Origin: Kitasatospora paranensis
GTDB taxonomy: Bacteria; Actinomycetota; Actinomycetes; Streptomycetales; Streptomycetaceae
Direction: 5' to 3'
Length of the DNA stretch: 64,000 bases
Assembly: GCF_039544005.1 (NCBI RefSeq)
Contig: NZ_BAABKV010000001.1
Location: 930,001-994,000, forward strand
In this document: piece after piece, positions 9,033-18,282 of the stretch
How the letters are laid out: each line of letters starts with the position of its first letter
Position numbering within the stretch: position 1 is the stretch's first letter
Made by a program: the position numbers and the translations under genes
The notes under the pieces: model-generated
Told to the model about the DNA's origin: nothing
Seen by the model: the letters and a program-made list of their open reading frames with translations, nothing else
The model's database searches: none

Positions 9033-9389
9033 TCAGAGCGACCGGGCGGCCTCGCGCCGCTGCCGCTTGCCGAGAGCGGCCTGGGACAGGTCCTCGGCCT
9101 GGGAGCGCAGCTTCTTGAAGCCGTACCCGCGCTCGCCCAGCCAGGCCTCGGCAGCGGCCTCCGCCCGCGTCGCGGCGGCGACGATGTCCTCCTCGGCCTC
9201 ACCGGTGTCGGCGAAGCGGAAGGTGAAGGCGGCCCGGGCCGCCAGGTCGTAGCTGAGGTGCCCCTCGGGGGTGAAGGCGGCGTGCAGCACGTCGTGGTCA
9301 GCGGCACGGGAGAGCAGTTCGGCGCGCTGCGCCTCGGTGAGGGCGTCGAAGACGCCGCGGACGGTGATCCGGAAGTCGCGGGTACTCAT
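9033..9389 (-). CDS. DUF6204-like hypothetical protein
   Basis: A 118-residue protein beginning [15 protein letters not shown], with the segments [18 protein letters not shown] and [10 protein letters not shown], ending in a basic tail. The pattern matches the DUF6204 family of Streptomyces. ATG 9389 has no clear Shine-Dalgarno; a TAGAGT hexamer just upstream on the minus strand suggests leaderless expression. Convergent with the zinc-ribbon gene. Function unknown. Confidence 0.75.
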   Translation of the reverse strand: MSTRDFRITVRGVFDALTEAQRAELLSRAADHDVLHAAFTPEGHLSYDLAARAAFTFRFADTGEAEEDIVAAATRAEAAAEAWLGERGYGFKKLRSQAEDLSQAALGKRQRREAARSL

Positions 9390-9498
9390 CCGGCCGACTC
9401 TAGGCGCCCGAGCCGGGCGGCCGCACGGCGATTTCCGCCCACGGGGCGCCGGCCGGGCAGGCATGATCGGACCGACACCGACAGAGAGAGGATCCGCC

Positions 9499-10503
9499 AT
9501 GGAGTTCCGCCACCTGGGCCGCAGCGGCCTGGTCATCAGCGAGATCGCGTACGGCAACTGGCTCACCCACGGCTCGCAGGTCGAGGAGGACGCGGCGGCG
9601 GCCTGCATCCGGGCCGCCCTCGACGCGGGGATCACCACCTTCGACACCGCCGACGTGTACGCGGAGACCAGGGCCGAGTCCGTGCTCGGCCGGGCGCTGA
9701 AGGGCGAGCGCCGGGAGGGCCTGGAGATCCTCACCAAGGTGTTCTGGCCGACCGGTCCCGGCCGCAACGACCGCGGCCTCGGTCGCAAGCACGTGCTGGA
9801 GTCCATCGACGGCTCGCTGCGCCGGCTGCAGACCGACTACGTGGACGTCTACCAGGCGCACCGGTTCGACCCCAGCACCCCACTGGAGGAGACCATGGAG
9901 GCGTTCGCCGACGTGGTGCGCTCGGGCAAGGCGCTGTACATCGGGGTGTCCGAGTGGACGGCGGAGCAGATCAGGGCCGGCTACGACCTGGCGCGTGAGC
10001 TGCGCCTTCCGTTCGTCTCCAGCCAGCCGCAGTACAGCGCGCTGTGGCGGGTCATCGAGGGCGAGGTGGTGCCGACCTGCGAGGAGCTGGGCATCGGGCA
10101 GATCGTCTGGTCGCCGATCGCGCAGGGCGTGCTCACGGGCAAGTACCTGCCGGGTGCGGAGCCGCCGGCCGGCTCACGGGCCACCGATTCCAAGGGCGGG
10201 GCGAACTTCGTCGCCCGCTGGCTGCGGCCGGACGTGCTGGAGCGGGTGCAGCTGCTCCGGCCGCTGGCGGACGAGGCCGGGCTGTCCCTGGCCCAGCTGG
10301 CGGTGGCGTGGGTGCTGCAGAACCGCAACGTCTCCGCCGCGATCATCGGCGCCTCGCGGCCCGAGCAGGTGGCGGAGAACGTCAAGGCCGCCGGGGTGCG
10401 CCTGGACGCCGGGCTGCTGAAGGCGATGGACGAGATCCTCGCCCCGGTCGCCCTCACCGACCCGGCCCTGACCGCCGAGATGGCGCCCAAGGGCCGCCCC
10501 TGA
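9499..10503 (+). CDS. Aldo/keto reductase
   Basis: A 334-residue NADPH-dependent oxidoreductase of the AKR superfamily, probably cytosolic and of the voltage-gated-channel beta-subunit-like group. Catalytic residues are visible in order: Asp and Tyr in [16 protein letters not shown], Lys in ILTKVFWP, His in VYQAHRFD. The cofactor-binding end shows [18 protein letters not shown]. The ATG at 9499 follows AGAGAGGA. It reads as a single gene, divergent from the DUF6204 gene and convergent with the AraC gene. Substrate cannot be inferred. Confidence 0.92.
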   Translation: MEFRHLGRSGLVISEIAYGNWLTHGSQVEEDAAAACIRAALDAGITTFDTADVYAETRAESVLGRALKGERREGLEILTKVFWPTGPGRNDRGLGRKHVLESIDGSLRRLQTDYVDVYQAHRFDPSTPLEETMEAFADVVRSGKALYIGVSEWTAEQIRAGYDLARELRLPFVSSQPQYSALWRVIEGEVVPTCEELGIGQIVWSPIAQGVLTGKYLPGAEPPAGSRATDSKGGANFVARWLRPDVLERVQLLRPLADEAGLSLAQLAVAWVLQNRNVSAAIIGASRPEQVAENVKAAGVRLDAGLLKAMDEILAPVALTDPALTAEMAPKGRP

Positions 10504-10571
10504 CCGGTGGGCCGACGGGTGCGACGGGTGCGACCGCGGCGGCAGGCCCGGTGCCGGCGCCGCCGTCGCAC

Positions 10572-10596
10572 CCGCCGGCCGGCCTCAGGCCGGCGG
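10572..10596. terminator. Terminator hairpin between AKR and AraC genes
   Basis: Nine-base perfect arms (10572-10580 and 10588-10596) around a seven-base loop. The loop contains the stop codon of the convergent AraC gene, so it can end the AKR transcript and lies at the end of the opposite one. Confidence 0.6.
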
Positions 10597-11340
10597 GGCC
10601 TCGGCCCGGCGGTAGCGGCCCGGTGAGGTGCCGAACGCCCCGCGGAACGCCTCGATGAAGCTGCTCGGGGTGGCGTAGCCGCAGGCGGCGGCGACCGCCG
10701 TCACCGAGTCGCCACCCGCGAGCAGGGTCAGCGCGCGCTGCAGCCGCAGCTGGGCCCGCCACTGCGGGAAGCTCATCGCCGTCTCCCGTCGGAACAGCCG
10801 GCTGAGGGTCCGCTCGGACGCCCCGACGGCGGCGCCGAGCTGCGCCAGGGTGCGCGGATCGGCCGGATCCGCCGCGAGCAGCGCCGCCACGTCGCACAGC
10901 CGCGGGTCCTGCGGCGCGGGCAGCCAGCGGTCGAGTGCCGGGGTCGTCGTGAGTTCGTCGAGGGCGACCTCCTCCAGGCGCCGGCGCCGCTCGCCGTCCG
11001 GCGGGTGCGGCCCGCTCAGCACGTCCACCACCTGGTGCAGCAGCGCGGTGGCGGCGAGGACGGTGGGCCGGTCCAGGGCCAGCGGGTTCACCGCGGCCGG
11101 GTAGACCAGGCAGCGCAGCTCGCTCGGCCCGTGGGCGCGGTGGGCGTGCGGCACGCCCGCCGGGATCCAGACCGCACGGTGCGGCGGCACGACCCACGAG
11201 CCGCGGTCGGTGGAGACCTCCAGGACGCCGCTGCCGGGACAGACCAGCTGGTTGGCGTCGTGGTGGTGCCAGTCGATCCGCTCCCGGTCGGCCAGCGGCA
11301 CGCGGGTGGGGCCGGTGAGGTGTTGGCGGGTTGTCGACAC
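10585..11340 (-). CDS. AraC-family regulator with cupin sensor domain
   Basis: A 251-residue protein. The N-terminal cupin-like half carries WHHHDANQLVCPGSG and IPAGVPHAHRAHGPSE, typical of AraC-type ligand pockets. The C-terminal half has two helix-turn-helix motifs: LAQLGAAVGASERTLSRLFRRE and the AraC signature VAAACGYATPSSFIEAFRGAFG. The start GTG 11340 has no Shine-Dalgarno and may be leaderless. It is divergent from an MFS transporter across 85 bases. This arrangement usually means the regulator controls the transporter. A TGTCGACA palindrome overlaps its own start. Confidence 0.9.
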   Translation of the reverse strand: MSTTRQHLTGPTRVPLADRERIDWHHHDANQLVCPGSGVLEVSTDRGSWVVPPHRAVWIPAGVPHAHRAHGPSELRCLVYPAAVNPLALDRPTVLAATALLHQVVDVLSGPHPPDGERRRRLEEVALDELTTTPALDRWLPAPQDPRLCDVAALLAADPADPRTLAQLGAAVGASERTLSRLFRRETAMSFPQWRAQLRLQRALTLLAGGDSVTAVAAACGYATPSSFIEAFRGAFGTSPGRYRRAEAPPA

Positions 11341-11425
11341 AACTTGTCAGAATATCGGAAGCCCTCGTCCCCGGTCGCCGCCAGGCTGGTCGGCGGCAGT
11401 GAAGACCGGACCGGGAGGGCGGGGC

Positions 11426-12628
11426 ATGGCCGACACACGACAGCGCCGGCGTCAGCAGGAAGAAGCACGGCTGGGGCGCGGGGAGCGCCGCGAGGAGCCG
11501 GGGGTGTGGCGCCGGATGCGGCTGTGGGGCCTCGCCCACGCCGTCGATGACCTCTACCAGGGCCTCGTCCCGGCCGTGGTGCCGTTCTTCGTCCTGGAGC
11601 GCGGGTACGGCTACGTGGCCGCGGGCGGGCTCACCCTGGCAGCCACGCTGGGCAGCGCCGTCCCGCAGCCGTTCATCGGCCTGGCCGTGGACCGGCTGCG
11701 GCTCGGCTGGCTCGCGGCGGCCGGGCTGGCCCTGGCAGGCGCCGGGCTCGGCCTGTCCGGCCTGGCAGGACCGTACGGACTGGTGTGGCTGCTGGTGCTG
11801 CTGTCGGGGCTGGGGGTGGCGATGTTCCATCCGGCGGCGGGCAAGGCCGCGCGCGAGGCGGCCGGGGACAGTACGACGGCGATGAGCGTGTTCGCGGCCG
11901 GCGGCAGCGTCGGGTTCTTCCTGGCGCCCGTCCTGGCGACACCTGCGTTGGCGGCGTGGGGCGTGCGGGCAACGGTGCTGTTCGTGCCGCCCGCGCTGCT
12001 GGCGTCCTGGGCACTCGTCCGCAACCGGCACCACCAGCGGGCCCTGGCCGCCGCCCGGGCGGCGGCCGTCCCGTCGGGTGCCGACCGCTGGGCGCCGTTC
12101 CTGGTGCTCACCGCCGTGGAGGTGGCCCGTTCGGTGGTGTTCTTCGGGGTCAGCACCTTCGTCGAGCTGTACTGGCTGCGCGACCTGGGCGCCTCCCGCG
12201 GCCTCGCCGGCACGGCGCTGGCCTGCTTCCTCGGCGGCGGGGTGGCGGGGACGCTCGGCGGCGGGCGGCTCGCGGACCGGATCGGCGCGGTGCACACCGT
12301 GCGGCTGGGGACGGCATTGGGCCTGCCGGCGCTGACGGGGCTCTGCCTGGCCCCGGGCCCGTACCTCCCCCTGCTGTTCGCGGCGGCCACCGGAGTGGTG
12401 CTGAACCTGCCGTTCGCCGTGCTGGTCAAGCTCGGGCAGGACTACCTGCCCACCCGGCCCGGCACCGCCGCCGGGGTCACCCTGGGCCTGGCGGTCAGCA
12501 TCGGTGGCCTCGCGGCGCCGGCGCTCGGGCTGGTGGCGAACGGGTACGGACCGCAGGGAGTGCTGGTGGCGCTGTGCGCGGTGCCGCCGGTGGGGCTGCT
12601 GCTCGCCCGCTTCCTGGCGGAGCCCTGA
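11426..12628 (+). CDS. MFS efflux transporter, fosmidomycin-resistance (Fsr)-like
   Basis: 400 residues with about twelve hydrophobic segments. The opening LAHAVDDLYQGLVPAVVPFF matches the first helix of Fsr-type exporters, and GLGVAMFHPAAGKAAREAAG matches their HPxA motif region. Fsr relatives export drugs or metabolites by proton antiport; the substrate here is unknown. ATG 11426 follows GGGAGGG. A charged N-terminal extension of about 30 residues precedes the first helix. The divergent AraC gene is the likely regulator. Confidence 0.87.
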   Translation: MADTRQRRRQQEEARLGRGERREEPGVWRRMRLWGLAHAVDDLYQGLVPAVVPFFVLERGYGYVAAGGLTLAATLGSAVPQPFIGLAVDRLRLGWLAAAGLALAGAGLGLSGLAGPYGLVWLLVLLSGLGVAMFHPAAGKAAREAAGDSTTAMSVFAAGGSVGFFLAPVLATPALAAWGVRATVLFVPPALLASWALVRNRHHQRALAAARAAAVPSGADRWAPFLVLTAVEVARSVVFFGVSTFVELYWLRDLGASRGLAGTALACFLGGGVAGTLGGGRLADRIGAVHTVRLGTALGLPALTGLCLAPGPYLPLLFAAATGVVLNLPFAVLVKLGQDYLPTRPGTAAGVTLGLAVSIGGLAAPALGLVANGYGPQGVLVALCAVPPVGLLLARFLAEP

Positions 12629-13056
12629 TCCGGGGCTCCGCGGGGTGGTCCCGGGGTGGTGGGGCCGGGGTGTGTGACGCGTGCCATTCGGGGGCGCCGG
12701 GTGGGGGTGGTTGCGCTCGCTCGGTGTGCGTGGGGGTTCACCGGGCGTCGACCATGTGCCCGGCGTCACGGCCCGCGGCGGGTGACGGCCGCCACAGCGG
12801 GCCCCCGCCGGCCGTGGTCGCCCGCTCAACCGCAAGCCCGAAATGTCCGCAGTACTCCCGGTAACGTCCGGCTGACCTGCGCCTACACCCGATTCCTTGT
12901 CACCGCCCCCCGGGTTGCCTACCTTCGAAAGCAGTGCGGCGAGGCCACCGGCCCGAACGCCCGGGCCGTGAAGCGCCCCCGCACCCCACGAACGCAAGGC
13001 ACCGCCGAACGGCGCCCGCCTGCCCGGGACCCCCGGGACCAGCCGAGAGGAACCGC
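12629..13056. other. Intergenic region upstream of the Rpf-type gene
   Basis: 428 bases without a supported gene. The right half holds a candidate promoter and a leader of about 130 bases. I looked for a cyclic-di-AMP (ydaO) riboswitch, known upstream of some Streptomyces rpf genes, and did not recognise one. Confidence 0.55.
12897..12925 (+). promoter_or_regulatory. Candidate promoter of the Rpf-type gene
   Basis: TTGTCA (12897-12902), 17-base spacer, TACCTT (12920-12925), consistent with a vegetative sigma factor. The start codon is about 130 bases downstream. Confidence 0.5.
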
Positions 13057-13452
13057 ATGACCTTCCGTCACGAGACCACCGCTGCCACCACCGCCACCGC
13101 GACCAAGCGCAGCAAGCGCGTCCGGATGGCACTGATGGGCGGCGCGCTGGCCGTCCTCCCGGTGGCCGGCCTCGTCACGGCCACCACGGCCTCCGCCGCC
13201 CCCGTCTCCACCTGGGACAAGGTCGCCCAGTGCGAGTCCACCGGCAACTGGGCCGTCAACTCCGGCAACGGCTTCTACGGCGGCCTGCAGTTCACCGCCA
13301 AGACCTGGGGCGCCTTCGGCGGCCACGCCTACGCCGCCAACGCCCACCAGGCCACCAAGGCCCAGCAGATCGCCGTCGCCGAGAAGGTCCTCGCCGCCCA
13401 GGGCCCCGGCGCCTGGCCCGTCTGCTCCGTCAAGGCCGGCCTCACCCGCTGA
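13057..13452 (+). CDS. Secreted Rpf-type transglycosylase domain protein
   Basis: 131 residues. A long signal peptide (to about residue 46, ending ASAAP) is followed by a resuscitation-promoting-factor catalytic domain: [27 protein letters not shown], where the Glu of QCES is the expected catalytic acid. The [23 protein letters not shown] ending carries the second conserved Cys. It cleaves peptidoglycan glycan strands outside the cell and is linked to spore germination and outgrowth. No LysM or G5 domain is attached, so it is the minimal form. ATG 13057 follows GAGAGGA. Confidence 0.93.
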   Translation: MTFRHETTAATTATATKRSKRVRMALMGGALAVLPVAGLVTATTASAAPVSTWDKVAQCESTGNWAVNSGNGFYGGLQFTAKTWGAFGGHAYAANAHQATKAQQIAVAEKVLAAQGPGAWPVCSVKAGLTR

Positions 13453-13516
13453 CCCGCACCACCCCACAACACCACAGCACCACCGGCCCGGCCCACCCGG
13501 CCCACGGCAGGTGTCA

Positions 13517-13560
13517 CGCCGCCGGCCCGCACCCCCACCACGGGGCGCGGGCCGGCGGCG
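13517..13560. terminator. Bidirectional terminator
   Basis: Fourteen-base perfect arms (13517-13530 and 13547-13560); the loop itself can pair CCCC with GGGG. It lies between the convergent Rpf-type and phospholipase genes, nearer the former. Confidence 0.75.
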
Positions 13561-13758
13561 TCGCCGCGTCCCCGGGCGTGAGCGGCCCCCGGGCTCGGGC
13601 CGGGAATCGGGCTCGGGCCGGGTCATGTGCGACAGCGAAGGCAGGTTCACCGAAGGACCGGCCACAGGACCGGCCGGCCCTTCACCATGGGGAATTCACG
13701 GTGCTGTTGCGCGACGTCACGAGCGGTGGTGCCGGCCCCGTCGTCCGGGCCCCGCGGC

Positions 13759-15186
13759 TCAGGTGTGCGGCCGGGTGCCGGGCTCCTGCGCCGGGACGCT
13801 CTGGGTGGCGCCGGGCAGCGTGGGCTTGGGCAGGGCGGCCACCTCCTGCTGGGCCCGGGCGAGTTGGGCGGCGGTGTCGGTCGGCACGCCGGACGGGTAG
13901 CCGGCCTGGTCGGTGAAGCGGAACGCCGAGGTGAGGTCGCCGAAGGTGCTGCGCCGCCATGCGGTGATGTTGGGTTCGACCACACCGGTGAAGCGCTCCA
14001 GGAACTGCAGCACGGAGGTGTGGTCGAACGCCTCACTGGCCACCCAGCCGCCCACCGTCCAGGGCGAGATGACGATGGCGGGGACGCGGAAGCCGCCGCC
14101 GATCGGCAGGCCCTGGACGAACTCGCCCGCGGTGCCGGCCGGCGGGGTCGGCGGCGGCACGTGGTCGAACAGGCCGTCGTTCTCGTCGTAGTTGAGGATG
14201 AACGCGGTCTTCGCCCAGACCGCGGGATTGGACGCGATGGCCTCCAGCTTCTGCGCGACGAAGTCCGCTCCCGCGGCGGGCAGGTACTTCGGGTGCTCGG
14301 ACTGGGTGCTGGTCGGGATGATCCAGGAGACGGCGGGCAGCCGGTCGTTGCGGGCGTCGTCCTCGAAGGTGCCGGCCGCCTGGGGCCGGACGCCGCGCTC
14401 GTAGAGCGGGCTGCCGGGCTGCGCATCGTGGAAGGCCTGGAACTGCTCCAGCAGGTTGCAGCCGTAGTCGTCGTCCTGCTGGTAGACCTTCCAGCTGATG
14501 CCCGCGGCCTCCAGCCGCTCCGCGTAGGTCTTCCACCGGTACGGCTGGGGCACGGAGTTGCTGATCACCGGGCCGCCCTGGGTGCCGCCCGGGTCGATCG
14601 TCCCGGTCATCCAGTAGAGCCGGTTGGGCCAGGTCGGGCCGAGGACGGAGCAGAAGTAGTTGTCGCAGACGGTGAAGGTTTCCGCGAGCGCGAACTGGAA
14701 CGGGATGTCGTCGCGCGTGTAGTAGCCCATGACGTAGGGGCCGTTGGCGCCGTCGGCCGAGCGGTGGGCCGGCAGCCAGTTGTCCATCTTCCCGTTGTTC
14801 CAGGCGGAGTGCTGGACGGACCAGGCGTGGCTGGTGGACGGAATGGCCTGGGCGCTGGAGCGGTGGGTGTCGAGGTGGAACGGGAGCAGGTAGCCCTTGG
14901 GGTTCGGCTTGTCGGGCTGGTAGAAGACCGAGCGACCGGTGCTGAGCTTCAGCGCCTTGGGGTCGCTGAAGCCGCGGACACCGGAGAGCGTGCCGAAGTA
15001 GTGGTCGAAGGACCGGTTCTCCTGCATGAGCAGGACGACGTGCTCGATGTCGTCCATCGAGCCGCCGGCGGGCGCGCCCGCCGCGACGGCCTTCTGCAGG
15101 CTGGGTGGCAGCAGCGAGAGCGCGGCGGCGCCGGCGAACACTCCCGCCGCCGCTCCGAGGAGCCGTCGTCGCGTCAACTCGGCCAT
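13759..15186 (-). CDS. Tat-exported phospholipase C / phosphoesterase
   Basis: 475 residues. A Tat signal (TRRRLLGAAAGVFAGAAALS) leads into the phosphoesterase (PF04185) fold: IEHVVLLMQENRSFDHYFGTLSGVRGF at the N-terminus, TWPNRLYWMTGT in the middle and ILNYDENDGLFDHVPPP near the metal site. It would hydrolyse phospholipids or other phosphodiesters outside the cell. It ends after the catalytic domain with no DUF756 tail modules, unlike the longer phospholipase C paralogues. A PHO-box-like repeat lies about 100-135 bases upstream, suggesting induction by phosphate starvation. Confidence 0.92.
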   Translation of the reverse strand: MAELTRRRLLGAAAGVFAGAAALSLLPPSLQKAVAAGAPAGGSMDDIEHVVLLMQENRSFDHYFGTLSGVRGFSDPKALKLSTGRSVFYQPDKPNPKGYLLPFHLDTHRSSAQAIPSTSHAWSVQHSAWNNGKMDNWLPAHRSADGANGPYVMGYYTRDDIPFQFALAETFTVCDNYFCSVLGPTWPNRLYWMTGTIDPGGTQGGPVISNSVPQPYRWKTYAERLEAAGISWKVYQQDDDYGCNLLEQFQAFHDAQPGSPLYERGVRPQAAGTFEDDARNDRLPAVSWIIPTSTQSEHPKYLPAAGADFVAQKLEAIASNPAVWAKTAFILNYDENDGLFDHVPPPTPPAGTAGEFVQGLPIGGGFRVPAIVISPWTVGGWVASEAFDHTSVLQFLERFTGVVEPNITAWRRSTFGDLTSAFRFTDQAGYPSGVPTDTAAQLARAQQEVAALPKPTLPGATQSVPAQEPGTRPHT

Positions 15187-15287
15187 GGATGCCCCTTCTC
15201 GAGAACTGTCGATGCGAAGCCGTGCCGTGGTTCCTGTCGTGGACCCTTCAGCAATGTGCGGGCGACCCGGGCACCGGCGATGGAGGA

Positions 15288-15320
15288 GGAGCGTGAACGA
15301 ACGGCCAACGTCGGGAGAAC
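15288..15320 (-). promoter_or_regulatory. PHO-box-like triple direct repeat
   Basis: On the minus strand three consecutive 11-base units start GTTCTCC (15320), GTTGGCC (15309) and GTTCACG (15298). Streptomyces PhoP binds 11-base direct repeats whose first seven bases resemble GTTCACC. Spacing is exact and the downstream gene is a phospholipase C, a classic PHO-regulon product. Confidence 0.6.
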
Positions 15321-15630
15321 GCTCTCGGAGGCCGACGACGGCCCCGGCAGGGCAGTATGACGATCAATCAGCAATCGTGCGCCGCCGGACCATTGCGTAC
15401 TGGTGCGACACCGTGAACATCGACTCCCGTGCACGGCGCTGTACGACCTCGTCGGCGGCCCGGCTGCTGACGGCTCGGTGGTTGCCGCCGCACCGGCGCC
15501 GGGGGCCGGCAGTGCGGCCGGCCGGTCGAGACGCCACGGGCCCGGATCGGACGTGGGCTGTCCGACCTGCGGGAATGGGGTGTGTGCCAGACATCGTCGA
15601 GGTTGCCGGAGGTGCGGGACAGCCGAGACG

Positions 15631-15726
15631 GAAAAGAGCACACGTCGGCCCTGGGAGGTCGAAGACGGCCTGTGGGAACGGATCGAGCCGCTGTTGCCGC
15701 AGGGGTACGCTCGCTCGCAGCAGTGA
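15631..15726 (+). pseudogene. N-terminal remnant of an IS5-family transposase
   Basis: The frame reads TRRPWEVEDGLWERIEPLLP before a stop at 15726. This resembles the first 20 residues of IS5-type (DUF4096) transposases of actinomycetes, where W.I.EPLLP is conserved. Nothing else of the element is recognisable, so it is a fragment. No inverted repeats were found. Confidence 0.55.
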
Positions 15727-15796
15727 ATCCGGCGTCAGACAGGCACTTCTCGACGTGCGTTCTCGGAGGCGCACGTTCCGAACACTTGAGGTTCTC

Positions 15797-15964
15797 GTGG
15801 CTGCCAAGGGCTACTGGGTCGGCGCCTGCCGCACCGTTTCCGACCCGGAGAATCCGGCCACCTACGACAAGCCGGCCGGTCCTGCCGTCGAGGCTGGAGG
15901 CGGACGGCTGCTCGCCCTGTCCGACGGCGCCGAGTGCGACGTCCGCATCGTCGACGGCGTTTGA
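15797..15964 (+). pseudogene. DUF1330-like protein with internal deletion
   Basis: GTG 15797 opens a 55-residue frame. Its start AAKGYWVGACRTVSDPEN and PAGPAVEAGGGRLLA look like the N-terminal half of DUF1330 proteins. Its end ALSDGAECDVRIVDGV looks like their C-terminus. The central part, roughly 40 residues including the expected conserved Glu/Phe strand, is missing in frame. Such proteins are normally about 95 residues. No Shine-Dalgarno is evident. It is probably a decayed gene; recognition of the halves is from memory of the family. Confidence 0.5.
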
Positions 15965-16490
15965 GCCTCAGCTCGGCCGCCGGGCGAGCGCTCGGCATCG
16001 ACTTCGCCCGGCGCGCCGTGCACGTTGCCGCGGCCAACGCGGGGCACGAGGTGATCGGTTCCGCGAGCGAGTCGCACCCGGCCGGCCACCCCATGGCGGA
16101 GCGGAGCGCCGTCGCCCGCCGCCAGGTGAAGACCTTCGGCGCCGGGCGGACCGGTCTGGGGTCGCCGAGCGCCGCGACCTTCGAGGGCAAGCCGCCCGTC
16201 CGACACAACTACTGCGACCGCTGGACCTTCGACATCCTGCCGGAGGAGACCAGCCGCAGCCTGCTGCCCCTCGCCCGCGGCGAACGGCCGGACCTGCCGC
16301 AGAACCTGTACCCGGCCGCCGGCAGCACCGATGACCGGCGGCGCCTCACCCGCCGGCTCTACGACCTGCTCCGCCGGCGCGGCGACAACTTCCTCCACTG
16401 GATGGCACCCATGTACGACATCAGCGCCATGGAGCACGACCCGACGCTCAGCGCCTTCGAGCCCGGCGGCGCCGTGCCGGTGGGCGGCGG
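15961..16490 (+). pseudogene. Unrecognised coding remnant, ROK-like at its start
   Basis: An open frame with good codon bias but no credible start (TTG 15961 at best, overlapping the previous stop). The first 45 residues, with RALGIDFARRAVHVAAANAG, resemble the start of a ROK-family domain. The rest contains RHNYCDRWTFDILPEETSRS and NFLHWMAPMYDISAMEHDP, which I do not recognise. The frame continues antisense into the molbindin gene without a natural stop. It looks like the joined remains of two genes. Confidence 0.35.
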
Positions 16491-16538
16491 GGCGCCCGGG
16501 CCTGACGGGCGGGCGCCGGGCCGGATGCTGACCAGGGG

Positions 16539-16958
16539 TCAGGCCGTGGCGAGCGAGACCTCGGTGGACTTGATCAGCGCCACCACCGTGGAGCCGGCCG
16601 CGAGGCCGAGCTCCGCCACGGCGTCCTGGGTGATGGCCGCCGTCAGTTCACCGCCCTCGACGGACACCTTGACGGCGGCCATCGCCGCGCCGGAGGCGAC
16701 CTCGGTCACCGTGCCCAGGATCTGGTTGCGGATGCTCAGACCCGACACCGGGCCGGTGGCGAGCGCCACCTCGGTGGACTTCACCATCACGCGGACGGCG
16801 CTGCCCTCGACGAGTCCGAGTTCCTTCACCGCGTCGACGGTGATGGCCGAGGTGATCTCCTGCCCGCCGGCCAGCCGGGTCCGGACGGTCGCCATCGCCT
16901 CGCCGCTGGTGACCGAGGTGACGGTGCCGGGAATCTGGTTGCGAATGCTCAGGCTCAT
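16539..16958 (-). CDS. Molbindin-like protein with two Mop domains
   Basis: 139 residues made of two internal repeats of about 68 residues each. Both start LSIRNQIxGTVTxV and end with the Mop signature (SAxxVMVKSTEVALATG and STVVALIKSTEVSLATA). Mop/TOBE domains bind molybdate or tungstate oxyanions, usually as oligomers, for storage or homeostasis in the cytosol. ATG 16958 has GAGG upstream. No molybdate transporter is adjacent, so it stands alone. Confidence 0.92.
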   Translation of the reverse strand: MSLSIRNQIPGTVTSVTSGEAMATVRTRLAGGQEITSAITVDAVKELGLVEGSAVRVMVKSTEVALATGPVSGLSIRNQILGTVTEVASGAAMAAVKVSVEGGELTAAITQDAVAELGLAAGSTVVALIKSTEVSLATA

Positions 16959-17159
16959 GCGCCCAACCTCACGAACGGTGGGGACGGAAGGGATTTCCGT
17001 CGCACTGCCGCCACGCTACGCGCGATCACCGGGCGCCGGGCGGAGCCGTTCGCGGCCGCCACCCGGATGCCGCGCCCGGCCTCTCATGGGCGGCCGGCGT
17101 GCCCCGGACGGCCGAACGCCCCGCCACCCGGAGGCGGCGGGGCGTTCGGGTGTCGGGTG

Positions 17160-17446
17160 CTACCCGGCGAGGATGCGCGCCTTCTGGGCCTCGAACTCGG
17201 CGTCGGTGAGCACCCCTGCTCCTTGAGCGCACCGAGGTCCTTCAGCTGGGCGAGCTTGTCGTCCATGCTGCTGCCCGCCGGGGCCGGCGGCGGGGGCGGC
17301 GGGGCCTGGGCCTGGACCTGGGCCTGCTGCGCGGCGTCCTGCTCCGCCCAGCGTCCGGCCTGGCGTCGGGAGACGCGGTTGGACACCGACGTCGCCGTCC
17401 CGGCGATCACGGCGGTGCGTGCTACCCCTCGAAGAAGACCTGGCAT
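17160..17446 (-). CDS. SHOCT-domain protein (frameshifted at 17213-17216)
   Basis: Start ATG 17446 with GGGAG upstream. The product is about 95 residues: a basic N-terminus (GLLRGVARTAVIAGTATSVSNRVSRR), a coiled Gln/Ala stretch, a Pro run, then SMDDKLAQLKDLGALKEQG followed in the next frame by VLTDAEFEAQKARILAG. Together these form a complete SHOCT domain, a short oligomerisation module. One G is missing from the run at 17213-17216 (C run on the plus strand). Restoring it gives a clean 288-base gene. It lies 41 bases after a DUF6325 gene on the same strand, a common pairing. Confidence 0.8.
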
Positions 17447-17487
17447 GGTCAGCTCCCTGCATTGGTCGGCCGTCCCGGACCTGCCGG

Positions 17488-17943
17488 TCAGACGGCGTCG
17501 GTTTCGGTGGCTTCCAGGGCCTCCAGGACGGCATCCATCGGAATCCGGCCACTGGCCACCATCCGGGCGCCGCCGCGGCGCAGCGCGGTGGCGAACGGCG
17601 CGGCCCAGAGGTTCTCGTAGACGATGACACCGGCGGAGTTGCCGGGTTCGAGGACGGCGGCGGCCTCGGCGAGGTCGCCCTCGTCGAGCATGCCGGAGGC
17701 GACGCCCTCGAAGACCGCGAGGTCGAGCTTGCCGTCGCCGTCCATGTCGGCGATCTCCATCGCGGTGACCGTCCCGTCGAGGTCCTTGCGGACGAAGGTC
17801 AGGTCGAGGATCCGGACGATGCCGCGGTCCACGAGGTCGACGAGCAGGGGAAGCCCCTCGCCCGTCATGCCATTGCCGGGGAACTCGATGATCACGTAGT
17901 CGATCGGGCCCATCTCGGCGAGTTCGTCGTTCTGGTCGGTCAC
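17488..17943 (-). CDS. DUF6325 family protein
   Basis: 151 residues with a GTG start and GGAGGGG upstream. Characteristic segments are GPIDYVIIEFPGN, LVDLVDRGIVRILDLTFVRKD and GVIVYENLWAAPFATALR. Family members are small cytosolic proteins of unknown function, frequently next to a SHOCT-domain gene, as here. Probably co-transcribed with it. Confidence 0.88.
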   Translation of the reverse strand: MTDQNDELAEMGPIDYVIIEFPGNGMTGEGLPLLVDLVDRGIVRILDLTFVRKDLDGTVTAMEIADMDGDGKLDLAVFEGVASGMLDEGDLAEAAAVLEPGNSAGVIVYENLWAAPFATALRRGGARMVASGRIPMDAVLEALEATETDAV

Positions 17944-18282
17944 GTCCCCTCCTCGGGGTCGGTCCTCCGACGGCCCGCTTGCCGTCCTGAGGTGTCCCGA
18001 CGCGGCCGGCCGCTGCCGTGCCGCGGCGCTCGGGATGTCCCACCGCCACCGTAGGCGCGACCGACAGTGGCCGCATCGCGGAGTCGGGGTGGTCGCACCG
18101 CCACGATAGGCCGGGCCGCGCGGGGGCGGGATCACCTGCGCGGGGTGAGCCGCGGTGCGGGGCGCCGGGGCAAGGTGGACCGGCGGGTGGGCCAGGGCCG
18201 ACCCCTGCCGGGCAAGCGGTCCGGGCGGGGCTCCGTCGGACCGGGCCCGTCCGTCAGGGATCGTCGAGCCGCGGAGGCGCAG

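Noticed and set aside
12629..13056. Cyclic-di-AMP (ydaO) riboswitch before the Rpf-type gene
   Set aside because: Expected from other Streptomyces rpf genes, but I could not find its conserved blocks in this leader.
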